From Axinella damicornis (taxonomy: Eukaryota; Porifera; Demospongiae; Axinellida; Axinellidae), in contig OZ007515.1 in assembly GCA_963931865.1 (NCBI GenBank), positions 12,724,633 through 12,788,632 on the forward strand: DNA of 64,000 bases, given 5' to 3'. Of this stretch, positions 22,460 through 33,308 are shown piece after piece (the stretch's first letter is position 1; every line of letters begins with the position of its first letter). A model generated the notes under the pieces. The model was given only the letters and a program-made list of their open reading frames with translations, did no database searches and was not told where the DNA came from. The position numbers were made by a program, and so were the translations under genes.

Positions 22460-25319
22460 TCATACGGTGTAGTAGGTGTCTGTGGGCATGTCTTCGTGGC
22501 TTCTCAGAGGAGATATCTCTGACATTGGATCGTCGTAGCACGAGTCCTGCCGGCTTCTGTAGCTCGCCACCCGGGACATCTAGAGTGCAGTGGGAAACGA
22601 CAGTGGATGCATGTCTAGGGTAAGCGATGCATTTATTACTCAACTGTCTCGCAGAACACTACGTCTTGACCTCTTGACCATGCACTTTTCCCTAGCCAGC
22701 AAAATTGAGCTAACGGTAAAACTTCTACCACCAACTTCTCCCAAGGGGAGAAATAACTTGGGATTTGAAGTTTTGGCAACCACTGATGCACTGATGGCGT
22801 GGTTGGCTCCCAAGTAGCAAAGAGCTCTGACTATTGGCCACTGTATAGTCATATTATCTCAAGCAAGCATTCATTCATCCTGGTGTGCTCATCCCGTTTG
22901 TGAGTTCCAAATGCAGAGCCCACTAAGAGCAGGTATACAGTGAATGCACCTGTCTACTCCTGCACTGTAGCTCTGCAAGGGATCGTCCACTCTTCACCGC
23001 AAGCATTACACTCTTGGACCTCTCAACCTCCCCGGCAAAGTCCTTGGAATCGCTGAGGGCACGCAGACCCAGGAAGGCCAGCAGGACGTCCAGCACGAAT
23101 ACCACCATGGAGATAAAGCCGAGAGCCTACAGAAAGAAAATTAAATTAACGAGCAGTTGGCTCAGCAGCAGTTCAAGCACTGCATTCATCCTGTAAAAAT
23201 GTCTGTTGTCATGGCAACTTACTCTTGTATCCACTGGTCACCATGTACCAGAAACCTCAGGATGCCGTGATCAATGTATCAAGTATGTATAGACATACAT
23301 ACAAAATGACCCACAATGTGTTATACCCAGTGACCACAATGGTGACCAACATATTTTCTGCAAAGGCTTATACTGTAGGCCTAACCTTAGTGAGGTTAGC
23401 CACTGCATTGACAAGAGAACCAATGCGCTGTCATGGTAAGTTGGGTTATCATGGCAACTGCAAGCGAGCCGTCCAATTGGAGGGTCTGTTGCATGTACTG
23501 TGGCCACCATGTTGTCATAGCTATTGGTATACACTATCCCAAGGTGCCAGGTATTCTGTGTGTAATGTTCATTATAAGCAGCCACAGACTGCAGCTGCAA
23601 TATTCTGCCTAGGACCTAACTCACAACCATTAGGAGGTGTGAATGATAGAATAACCTTAGGAGGCGTGCATAAAGACTACAGTACAGTTGCAAGGGATTT
23701 ATGGCAGTAAAATTGACTACGTGATTTTGCTATGACATGTCCCAAACTACCACCTGTAACAAAACACACACTCGAAATATTTACCACCTGCTAATGTACT
23801 CACACACATTCAGAGCCTCAATGTGACTTACCGTACTGACTTCAAGGTAGAGTGTATTTAGCCCCTTTGCTCTCGCAAAGGGGGTGTGGTTTAGTTCCTC
23901 TATAGTGGCACTTGCAATGGAAGAGATCAGCATCCACGTTGCCAGCATGCATCCTGCCAGGAACGTCCGCTGCAGCAGAAGTGATCGAGATCACGATATT
24001 TGCATGTGGAAGACAATTGAGAATAAAACATACCGTTTTAGTTTAGTTAACAACCGAAACAACAACAAACTCCCACACTACCATCATGGTCTAACACAAG
24101 ACACTTGCCACTAATGTAAGCAGTCAGACAGAACAAGTCCACCATGGACTCCTTGTAGTGCACCGAGATGCATAGAACAAGTCCACCATGGACTCCTTGT
24201 ATACAGTGCACCGAGATGCATAGAACAAGTCCACCATGGACTCCTTGTATACAGTGCACCGAGATGCATAGAACGTACTCACTTCACAATAATTAATATG
24301 CCATTAATACCAAGTCTCCTGTCCATGGACAAGGTCAAGAGGGGATCCAGACACAGGCCAGATTACAACTGATATATTTTTGTTAGTGACAACTTGCACA
24401 TTAAAGAGAAGCTACTCAGCGCATCAATATAATTGAAGCTTGAAACTCTTCAACCAGATGCTTAGTTTTCGTCAAAATGGAACATTTTCTGAGCTTACGG
24501 GACATGAATGCAGCTAGCTACTGGCGGCTCACCAAGCTGGGTGGGATGTTCAGCCCTCCCATGCCCAATGTAGTCATCACCACGGAGTAGAGTACTGATA
24601 TACACGCTACAGCAACGTAGCCAATGAAACGGTTTCTGAAGCTGTAGCTGCCTTCACTCATGCTTGGGTCCAGGATGGAGACACCCTCACTGTGCCAGAG
24701 GAACACCAGAACCACTGCAGTTATGCCAAGCAGCTGAGGGGGTGTGCACGCGTGCATCAATTGTGTTTGCATGTTGAGGTAGCAATCAAGCACATTAAAT
24801 GGCTTAGAAGCAAACTGGGAAGTAGTTACAAATAGTGCATGGATGGTAAAATGTGTGTGTACCGTACTCTGCATGTATACCAGTCTACAGTGCGAGGCAA
24901 TAAGCATCACTGATTCACAGTAAACAAGTCATTGTTTCACTGGAGGTTGAGGTACCTCATAGAGTTGCAGATGAGTAAACAAAGAGTAGCTAGGAAGTTA
25001 ATGTTTACCAATTTTTTGAGCGATGTAGCTAGCAAGCTATACGATGATTTTTCATGTGCATGCATGGGCGCGCATAATATGCAAAATTTAATGCCAAAAT
25101 TATCACGCGGCTGGTTCTGAGCCGTCATGGCCTTATCTAGCTATCTAGCTTTCTCATGCCAGCTACCGCGCCTCGGGCTCGGCGCAGCTAGCTACCACTC
25201 ACCACTTCTATGATCTTGACGGCGAACTGCGACACGGTGAACCACCGAGCGACGAAGGGGCACAGCGGCACGCGCAGGTCATCCTCCTTCACTGACTGGA
25301 GATCCGACGCAGACGACAT
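22460..25319 (-). CDS. Four-transmembrane (tetraspan, MARVEL-like) membrane protein
   Basis: I do not recognise an orthologue. Five exons in transcript order: 25319-25203, 24733-24533, 23969-23832, 23126-22950, 22579-22460. All junctions are phase 0, giving about 250 residues. The cytoplasmic N-terminus (MSSASDLQSVKEDDL) leads into TM1 (FAVKIIEVLLGITAVVLVFL). Then come a loop with SILDPSMSEGSYSFRNRF, TM2 (IGYVAVACISVLYSVVM), TM3 (FLAGCMLATWMLISSIASAT) and TM4 (GFISMVVFVLDVLLAFLGL). The cytoplasmic tail is about 80 residues and ends in acidic/Tyr motifs (SCYDDPMSEI, DTYYTV). The topology and length fit MARVEL-type proteins (CMTM, synaptogyrin, occludin relatives). The last exon is inferred from phase and from its Ser/Tyr-rich tail; if unspliced, exon 4 would stop at 22923. 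Confidence 0.75.
24122..24272. repeat. About 46-50 bp tandem repeat, three copies, in tetraspan intron 2
   Basis: Three copies of a unit with AGAACAAGTCCACCATGGAC, TCCTTGTA and GTGCACCGAGATGCAT. Intronic. Confidence 0.9.
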
Positions 25320-25756
25320 AACAGACAGCGATAACCGGTGCGCACACGATTCGATTTCCAGGGGATATGGATGCAGATCAATCCTGCAGCAAGTTTCAGT
25401 TTGCAGCTGCATATGCGCCCGTTACACGCGCGTGCGCGCGCCGCTTTAGCAAAAAAAGGGGTCCGGACATCCGGGTGCGCGCATGCACTGAAGTAATATC
25501 CCGCGCAACTGATTTCAAACGCAGCGAAGACGCATGGAACTGCAAAACGAATTGTGCTGATTAATGGATTCCACAGCTGCTGTGCAAAAATTGTGATGGA
25601 GCAATTACCATACTCAGCTAGCTAGTACAGTACAAGTGGTGTTAAACTTCACTTGTCCAAATAGAAAGTCTGAGCTAGCAGTGTGATCAGTGTTGATATA
25701 CCGGTAGCTACCAATGTGATCAATACATTGGTGATGGATGTCTTGAATGACATGAT
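25320..25756. other. Upstream region of the tetraspan gene
   Basis: GC-rich for the first 180 bases, with many CpGs and CGCG motifs, consistent with a promoter. The rest is AT-rich with no gene seen. Confidence 0.5.
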
Positions 25757-25860
25757 ATAGCCCAAGGATTAGAATGTGTTGGTGTGTATTGACGGGGTTA
25801 CTTCTGTGATCCCAAGGATTAGAATGTGTTGGTGTGCATTGACGGGGTTACTTCAGTGAT
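25757..25860. repeat. Two-copy 50-bp direct repeat overlapping the RNASEH1 stop
   Basis: The segment CCCAAGGATTAGAATGTGTT then GGTGTGYATTGACGGGGTTACTTC occurs twice. The second copy contains the RNASEH1 stop codon (25848-25850), so the 3' end of the gene has been tandemly duplicated. Confidence 0.9.
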
Positions 25861-27421
25861 CCTGCTTTTGCCAGACTGTCTGCAGCCTCATTGCCAGCTA
25901 TTCCTCTGTGTCCTGGAACATGCGTCTATCATGTGTGTGTGAGCATGTGTGAAAGAATTGTCACGTCATGGTAATGTCACCCACCACCCCCTCTCTGCCT
26001 ATACCCATTTCACATCTATCTGCTGGCACAGACTGTCCAAGTGCGCCAAGTCTTCCTTGTTTTTCACGCCTTCATTTTGCACTGTTTGCCAACCATTCTG
26101 CTTCCATTTCCCTACCCACTCCGTCATCGCTGTGTGTGCGTGCGAGGTAGGAGGGGAAGAAGAGGTAGGCACTAGGAGGGAGGAGTGGATAATACAACTC
26201 TCTTCTGGAACCACACTCAATTAGTAGCTATTAGTTGCACCGTCTTTGGGCTCAGCTAAAATAAACCTTGAACCTGCACACTGCTACCTTTGATAGTGTA
26301 TGCGCTGTCTGTCCTGACTTCGACAGACTTCATTCCTTGAGAGATTGCAGACTCCAGAGCTCTGCTTGCAGACTGTGTGATGAAAATGAAGACGTGGTTT
26401 ACAGCCACTTGCCTGGCAGGGTCAAAATAGACTTACGACAACTTCAGCTCTCTGGTTGGTCTGGTTACCCGTTAGCTTCTCACTAATGTTGCTACAGAAG
26501 ATGACAAAGAACTTAAACGTTTCATACAGAACCATTGACTTCCACCTACTGAGAGCTCTCTGGTCCCCAGTACACTCCAACGCCAGCTGTAGCATTTCGG
26601 CGTCCGTTACCGAAACAGCACCCATCCGTGTACACGACTGGAGCACTCCTGTGGTCAGAGTCATCCTGCTTCCAACAGCTGTACCTGGACGATGACCTGC
26701 TGTGAGTCACACTGCAGTGAGTGATATGCTGAGTACGAATATTAGCAATCATACCTCCACCAAATGCTATTACTACTAGTTTAAAGGTGAAACAATTGAA
26801 GCTGACGTAATCCAAGGTACCCAATCGCAAGACCTTATGTAATTGACGTCAAAGCCAGCTATCTGCCCACAATCTTCTCGGGCGATGGATTAGGGTATAT
26901 CAGGGCCAGGCCCAGTGCTGAATGCACATGCATGTCCGTTACATATACTTAAAGTATGTACTTCCTGCCGGACCAATATCCACGTTGTTTTAAAAGTTAG
27001 GTCTGGGACCAAGACTAAGGGGATGGGGGAGCACTACTCAGTGACAGAACCACAGGGCTTGGTCACTCGCACATGCCTTGGTCACTCGCACATGCCTTGT
27101 TGATGGAAAGCTACCAGCATATCTGTCACGAGCAGCAGATGTAGCCTGGCTGGGGTACGCAAAGCTTTCAGCCTCTCCCTTGCTTGTGAAACCCTTGTAC
27201 ACAGCACCAGGGTACCGCTTCACCTGGGTCTCACACTCCTCCCTGGGTGTATGCATGTGAGAACATGTAAAGTGCTTGGACCAGAAGCTGGTATAATATA
27301 ACTAGGCTTACCAGGAGCTGTAGACGCCGACATTCCTGCCCGTCCTCACAGCATAGAATGACTTCCTTGTCTTCCCCATGGCCGTCGCATACAAGCCCGC
27401 CAAACGCCTCCACATGCGCAT
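25848..27421 (-). CDS. RNASEH1: Ribonuclease H1 with hybrid-binding domain
   Basis: It cleaves RNA in RNA/DNA hybrids in nucleus and mitochondria. Exons in transcript order: 27421-27312, 27242 to about 27060, about 26696-26550, 26491-26437, 26372-26288, 26129-26005, 25925-25848. The last five junctions close in phase; the exon 2/3 junction is unresolved. Hybrid-binding domain: [18 protein letters not shown], then [18 protein letters not shown]. Catalytic residues are all visible: Asp in VVYTDGCC, Glu in NQRAE, Asp in RTDSAY, His in VPGHRG and Asp in GNEAADSLA. The basic helix is [11 protein letters not shown]. Two in-frame starts exist: ATGs at 27421/27415 give a basic leader ([13 protein letters not shown]) and 27379 gives MGKTRK. 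This mirrors mammalian dual mitochondrial/nuclear initiation. It is divergent from NDUFS5. Confidence 0.92.
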
Positions 27422-27851
27422 GTGCGGCGAGTCTTCCTCCGGTCTCCTCCTAGCTAGCTATAGGTACAGCTCACACACTGCACAAAGGGGGCCCCGCGGG
27501 CCCCTGTCTAACCCGCCTCGGTTCAAAGGTCAAGAAAGATGCATTTGCGCATAGCATGCTCAGTATACAACACTTGTCACGTGGTTTATACATGACTGTC
27601 ACATGAAAACCACAAACAACAGTGCAGTGCACTAGCACTTCGAAGACTGGAATTATACTCGGGGAGAAAGGTACAGGTAGGTACAGGTAGATCTATTCTT
27701 CACCAATGAAAGCACTGGGAGTCTGGCACTCACACACTGGAGTATGCTTGACTGTGTGCATGCAGTCGAGGCATCTTGCTAGCAAGTGCTCAGTGTGTGC
27801 TGGTTGTCTACACCCAGTGCTTTTATGCACTAATGCATTGTTGCAGTTACG
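27422..27851. promoter_or_regulatory. 430-bp divergent interval, RNASEH1 / NDUFS5
   Basis: Probable shared promoter. It contains a CpG-rich palindrome (GGGGCCCCGCGGGCCCC, about 27487) and an acceptor-like TTGCAG just before the NDUFS5 ATG, so a 5'UTR exon of NDUFS5 is likely here. Confidence 0.45.
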
Positions 27852-28901
27852 ATGGTGTCTGGTCATGGTGCACGAGGTGGGCGTGGTCGGTGTTACACAC
27901 TCTGGCAGGACTTTGTTTCATGCCTGTCAAAGAGCGGCACAGTGTCGATGGATGTGTGCCAGCCAGAGAGAGAGGACTACATGGAGTGTCTGCACCACAA
28001 CAAGCTGGTGGGTTCACACTGTGTAGTGGATTCCAAAGGTTGACTGACCTACCTGATTGTGCTGATTTTTAGCTTTGACCGCACATACGTAGCCTGCTAA
28101 GATGACATTGTTCCTGCACTGTGACCTGACAATTCTGAGCCACTTTGCATGCCTGTTGACTGCACCTTTGGAGTGACTGACTATTGAGGAGTGACCCCCT
28201 TGTCTTGTAGCTATACGTAACATACAAAAGTGGATGTTGACACTGAGCCCCTTCCCCTATCCTTGTTCCCACGTGGCCTAGGAACGAGACTACTCATTCC
28301 CCAGGCTGAGCCAGTGTTACCATCTGCACGCTCAAGCTTTAATTTGTCATAATTATTTTACCCATTGAATAGTGATCACGCAACAGGCCCTTAACTCCTA
28401 TCTTCCCGGCAGCACAAGACCAGGCTTGAGTCCATTGCTCTCCTCACCATCACGGTTAACACCGGAAGTGAATGTGTTAAGTCTAATCCTTCCATCAGAA
28501 CCTAATGAGCAAAGCTGTGATGGATCCACCAATCCAGAGAGTCAGTAGAGAAATGATTGATTTTAGTTCAGGATATTGGGAAGAAATTTGACAGCACTGG
28601 ACTGAGCTCATCTTATTCCCAGACTGTCCTCACTTTCCTGTTCCATTGTCAAGGTTACCTTCCCCATTGCCTTCTGAGGTTACCTCCCATTGCCAAGGTT
28701 ACTCCCCATCACCAAGGTTACCTCCCCCATTGCTATACTCTAGTTCAAAGATTCAGAGTACTTATGCAGGGTCACGACCTTACACCATAACTTTACTATA
28801 AAATTATGCTATCCTTCTCCTCACAGGCAGTTAGAATGGAGACGATAAAGCGGCAGAAAGAAAAACTGATTCGTGAGGGCAAGTGGCCTCCTGCACAGTA
28901 G
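27852..28901 (+). CDS. NDUFS5: Complex I subunit NDUFS5 (twin CX9C protein)
   Basis: An accessory subunit of mitochondrial NADH:ubiquinone oxidoreductase, located on the intermembrane-space side. Two coding exons: 27852-28007 and 28827-28901, phase 0, 76 residues (human 106). It shows the exact twin CX9C signature: CYTLWQDFVSC and CQPEREDYMEC. Then HHNKL and the conserved C-terminal helix RMETIKRQKEKLIREGKWPP, equal to the human RKQRDKLIKEGKY segment. The first 30 human residues have no counterpart. Either the protein is short, starting MVSGHGARGG, or an upstream coding exon was missed (an acceptor TTGCAG sits 6 bases before the ATG). Import by the MIA40 pathway is expected from the motif. 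Confidence 0.9.
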
Positions 28902-29083
28902 ACACTATAGCAACACCATATTATGTTCTGTCAGCCGGTGGTACAGTGATCTTGACAAAATCATCATTTTGGGGTGGGTGGGGTTTCATACACATGCACA
29001 AGTGAGCATTTGATGCTCTCAGAACATGCACAGTGTGGGTTGGGACTACGCGGTTTGTGGATGTGATAACTGGTTCTTAAGAC
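28902..29083. other. Convergent interval, NDUFS5 / papain-like copy A
   Basis: About 180 bases with both 3'UTRs; nothing else seen. Confidence 0.5.
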
Positions 29084-32000
29084 TCAATAGGCACTTATCT
29101 GCCTGCCGAACTCCCCATATTGAAAGTCAAACTTCAGTTCAATGTAGACTTCGGGCTTGAGATAGCCAACATTCAGTTTCAGGTTACGTGCACTGGAGAA
29201 ATCGTCAGGAGTATACTCATTGGACAGTTTCTCCCTCCCCAGGAGCCCCATGCGCTGGTAGGCAGCTGCCACAAGCTCACTGCAGAAGAGACTGCTCAGG
29301 TCCTCGCGCTGGTTGTGGAGGAACGACAGAAAACCTTCTTGGATATCAATGGCAGAGAGAATCAGCTCGACCTTGTCTTTCTCATATGGCCGACCCTGAA
29401 TCTCCTTCCGGAATTTCAAGAGCTCTTCGTAGAGTTCGATTCGTTTATCTGGGGGTATGCCAGCTAGCCTCCTCACAGCCACACGATTGTACCATCCTGA
29501 AAATATCTTGTGGCGAAGTGGTAGTAGCTCCACACCGCGCCGCACCTTGCCTGACTCAATGTCAACAAGTCCTGCAAAGGGGGGGGGGGGGGGGCGTGCT
29601 TGATATTACCTTCTTTCTACCTGTGATGTAAACGTCCTAAGCCATCCAGCTAACCCTTTGGAAGTTTCATTCGCGGAGGGGAGAGCATGGGATTGAGCTA
29701 AGCATTTCTGAATATACTGGGGGCTTCCTAGCCACAAGCAATTAGCTTCACTCTGAGTGGAATCATCTACCCCTTTCTTACTGAGGGGAGACTAGCGGAC
29801 AGGAAGAATGGCTTCCTCGCTTACCAGCTTTGTTTGTACTGGCTTCCCAAATCAGCAGCTGTGACGTGTACTTTGCTTTCAGTACCTGGGAGAAAGGGAG
29901 AGGGGAGGTGGGATGAGAGGAAGAAGAAAAACAATACTGGCAGTGAGACTGGCGCCTGGGTTCGAGGCTAATGGGGGGTCCTACCAGGCCAATGTGTGAG
30001 AACTGGGAGCGATCAAAGAACTTAATGATGGCTCCTGAGCTGGTGGCACCCGAGAACAGGACAAGATCTCCCGTGTCCAGGCTCTCTGTCACCGAGCTGT
30101 ACGTCTTGGTGATGACATCGGGAGGGGGGTAGATACCATCACTGTGTGTGGGTGTGCCAGTTGCAATGACATTGATATTGACATTCATCCAGGTTGTGAA
30201 AATACCATGTCAGTTCACACATAATGTGATGCACGTAACAGCAGCTGCAGCTTGCTTTATAGCCTCGTTCCCAGGCCGCGTGGGGACGTTGCTTTATAAC
30301 CATGAAACAGGGCTCAGACCAAACTACCCAATGTACAGCGGCACGGCACACCAGCTGAGAGTACAGGGCACAAAGCCTTTAATGTCCCCTCTGCCTGACT
30401 ACAGGCCTAGCACTAAGGCACTCAGCCTGGGTGCCCTAGTGGAAGGGCAGTAGTCAGGCAGAGGGACGTCGAAGGGGTCACAGGACTCGGCACTCAAAAA
30501 CCCAGCTTGGACACGGGAGAGACGCTAAGGTGTGGCAGAGATTGAAAGAGAGATCACACCACCCCACATGTGCCACAAACTTACACAAGTTTGGCCAAGA
30601 AGGGAGGGTCGTTGTTGGTAACAGGGCCAAACTTGACTGAGGGCAGCTTGAGGAACACCGGGTCGTGCAGGTCCAGACAGTCTTCAAAGTTGGCTGGTGT
30701 TACGGTGGTCGGGTCACCTCGTAATACCCCCAGAAGATGGTACAAGTGAGACACCATCAAGGTGCAAACGATGGAGCTCCTTTCCTCCGGTGACTTGGCT
30801 TTCGCAATCTCCTCCAGCTCATGGGGAGTGAAGGGAATCTCCACGACTTGATCGATCAGTGCCATAGCTTCCCCGCAAGCAATGGGCTTGTCATAATTCA
30901 AGCGGCGAATAGCCACTTGCTTGTAGTCTCCATAAAATATCCTGGTAACAGCTGAGATGGGGTGGGCGTGGCGCACAGGTTTAAACTTGGTGAACGGGAG
31001 GGGCTTTGTTTTGCCCTTGATGAGTAGCAGGGGGAAGTTGGGGTCACACTCACCGTGCTGGACAAACACAGCATAGTGGGGCACCTCCTGCCCCTCGCGG
31101 TACAGCAACGCCAGGTCTCCTGTGGATATAGTGTGCTCAATGTCAGAGAACCGACGCTGCTTAATCTTTCTTTTCTTGAATCCCCAATCTGGTTCATCTG
31201 TCCCTCCTGTTTCATCTGAAGATTCAGAACCCACTTCTTCCTCTTTCTCGACCTCTGCCTCTGCCTGGGGTTGCGTGTTGTCACCAGTTGTGGCAACACT
31301 GTCGTCTTTGCTTTCTTTGGATGCCTGTTCGGTATCTTGCTGGGGCTGTGTGTCAGAGCCTACGGTATCTTGCTGGGGCTGTGTGTCGGAGCCTACAGTA
31401 TCTTGCTGGGGCTGTGTGTCAGAGCCTACGGTATCTTGCTGGGGCTGCGTGTCGGAGCCTACGGTATCTTTCTGGGTTTGCGTGCCGGAGCCTACGGTAT
31501 CTTGCTGGGGCTGCGTGTCAGAGCCTACAGTATCTTGCTGGGGCTGCGTGTCAGAGCCTACAGTATCTTGCTGGGGCTGCGTGTCAGAGCCTACAGTATC
31601 TTGCTGGGGCTGCGTGTCAGAGCCTACGGTATCTTGCTGGGGCTGTGTGTCGGAGCCTACAGTATCTTGCTGGGGCTGTGTGTCAGAGCCTACGGTATCT
31701 TGCTGGGGCTGCGTGTCGGAGCCTACGGTATCTTTCTGGGTTTGCGTGCCGGAGCCTACGGTATCTTGCTGGGGCTGCGTGTCAGAGCCTACAGTATCTT
31801 GCTGGGGCTGCGTGTCAGAGCCTACAGTATCTTTCTGGGGCTGCGTGTCAGAGCCTACGGTATCTTTCTGGGGTTGCGTGCCGGAGCCTACGGTATCTTG
31901 CTGGGGCTGCGTGTCAGAGCCTACAGTATCTTGCTGGGGCTGCGTGTCGGAGCCTACGGTATCTTTCTGGGGCTGCGTGTCAGAGCCTACAGTATCTTGC

Positions 32001-32779
32001 TGGGGCTGCGTGTCAGAGCCTACAGTATCTTGCTGGGGCTGCGTGTCAGAGCCTGCAGTATCTTGCTGGGGCTGTGTGTCGGAGCCTACGGTATCCTGCT
32101 GGGGCTGCGTGTCGGAGCCTACAGTATCTTGCTGGGGCTGTGTGTCGGAGCCTACAGTATCTTGCTGGGGCTGCGTGCCGGAGCCTACAGTATCCTGCTG
32201 GGGCTGCGTGCCAGAGCCTACAGTATCTTGCTGGGGCTGCGTGTCAGAGCCTACAGTATCTTGCTGGGGCTGCGTGTCAGAGCCTACGGTATCTTTCTGG
32301 GGTTGCGTGCCGGAGCCTACGGTATCTTGCTGGGGCTGCGTGTCAGAGCCTACAGTATCTTGCTGGGGCTGCGTGTCGGAGCCTACGGTATCTTTCTGGG
32401 GCTGCGTGTCAGAGCCTACAGTATCTTGCTGGGGCTGCGTGTCAGAGCCTACAGTATCTTGCTGGGGCTGCGTGTCAGAGCCTGCAGTATCTTGCTGGGG
32501 CTGTGTGTCGGAGCCTACGGTATCCTGCTGGGGCTGCGTGTCGGAGCCTACAGTATCTTGCTGGGGCTGTGTGTCGGAGCCTACAGTATCCTGCTGGGGC
32601 TGCGTGCCAGAGCCTACAGTACCAGCTTCCTCCACAACACCGTCATCTTTGCTGGTTTTGGCTGCTTGTTCAATTTCAGTTGCCTGGGCTTTCTGGCTCT
32701 CAGCTGGCTGTTCATCAGGTGGTGATTTCACAGGTGTCTCCTTTTGTTTGTTTTTTCTTGAGCTACTGGAGTTCCCCAT
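29084..32779 (-). CDS. Two-domain permuted papain/NlpC-P60-like protein with VNTR, copy A
   Basis: Function unknown. Exons in transcript order: 32779-30585, 30141-29985, 29885-29825, 29571-29084. Phases close at 966 residues. It starts MGNSSSSRKNKQKE, a good N-myristoylation signal followed by a basic patch. Next is an array of about 39 units of VGSDTQPQQDT (residues about 55-485), then an acidic linker. Domain 1 has SDIEHTISTGDLALLYREG, PHYAVFVQHGE and SSIVCTLMVSHLYHLLGVL. Domain 2 has LDTGDLVLFSGATSSG, RSQFSHIGLV, LLIWEAST and LSSLFCSELVAAAYQRMGLL. The order GDL... then SH(I/V)G ... then CSELV is that of the permuted papain-like amidase/peptidase fold (YiiX/DUF830 type). His and Cys candidates are present in both domains. 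A tandem paralogue lies at 34220-37220. Membrane anchoring and enzymatic activity are inferred. Confidence 0.85.
30376..30471. repeat. Palindromic element in intron 1 of copy A
   Basis: Arms GTCCCCTCTGCCTGACTAC (about 30382) and GTAGTCAGGCAGAGGGAC (about 30451) are inverse to each other around a GC-rich loop. A related half-element occurs in intron 1 of copy B at about 35860-35900. Confidence 0.8.
31331..32620 (-). repeat. 33-bp coding minisatellite, about 39 units (copy A)
   Basis: Each 33-bp unit encodes VGSDTQPQQDT with variants GSGT, QPQKD, TQTQK and TAGSD. The variant pattern recurs at a 13-unit (429 bp) spacing and, nearer the 3' end, at an 8-unit (264 bp) spacing, showing block duplications. 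Because 33 is divisible by three and the unit has no stops, all + strand frames are also open; those are artefacts. Confidence 0.97.
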
Positions 32780-32806
32780 TATCACAAGCAGAGAGTTCAC
32801 AGAAGA

Positions 32807-33308
32807 TCTGGACAGGTGTGTTACAGTGTGTGAGCAAGAGTACGAAGGTGCCTTGTTTTCAGTTTGTTTAGTCTACTTGGAGTAACATTACCGCTACATG
32901 CTTGCAATTGTGTACACACTGCGCGTGTAGACAACACTATACTCCACAGTCACAGACTTAGAGCTAGAGACTACTGACTTACCTCTTCGCATATGGTCCT
33001 GGTACGCGAACAGAATCTCGAAACCTTCTGTACGCGCCTGTAATTGCTTCCAGGCCGTCTCTGTCAAATTCCGCCTCCAGTCGCTGCCCCAACTCAAACG
33101 TCTCGAACGCCGATTCTCCTACCCTGGTAGCCAAAGGCCCGACTCGACTGCAAATGATATAAAAACTGATGACGTACACCAGGAGAGTGTGCAGTCGGGG
33201 GCGTGAGACGGCCCCCGCTCGTTTTCGCAGGAACCTCCTCGCCTCTCGCCACTTATCTCGAAGCGGTTCAGTCACATAAAATACAAGGAACATTACCCTG
33301 GCCAGCAA
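32807..33308 (-). other. Upstream exon of copy A, in frame with the main ORF
   Basis: An open segment 33308-32983 ends exactly at a strong donor (AAGAG then GTAAGT). The next acceptor (GTCCAG, exon from 32807) joins it in frame to SSVNSLLVI and the MGNSSSS start. If used from its own ATG it adds about 118 residues with two hydrophobic stretches (VMFLVFYV; LHTLLVYVISFYIICS). Copy B has a similar exon ending at 37366, but there the join meets an in-frame TGA, so in B it can only be 5'UTR. I therefore place the main start at 32779 and treat this as a 5' exon or alternative N-terminus. Confidence 0.55.

Noticed and set aside
31122..32885. Long + strand open frames (up to 587 codons) across the copy A repeat array
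   Set aside because: They exist only because the 33-bp unit is divisible by three and lacks stops on both strands; the minus frame continues into conserved domains, the plus frames do not.
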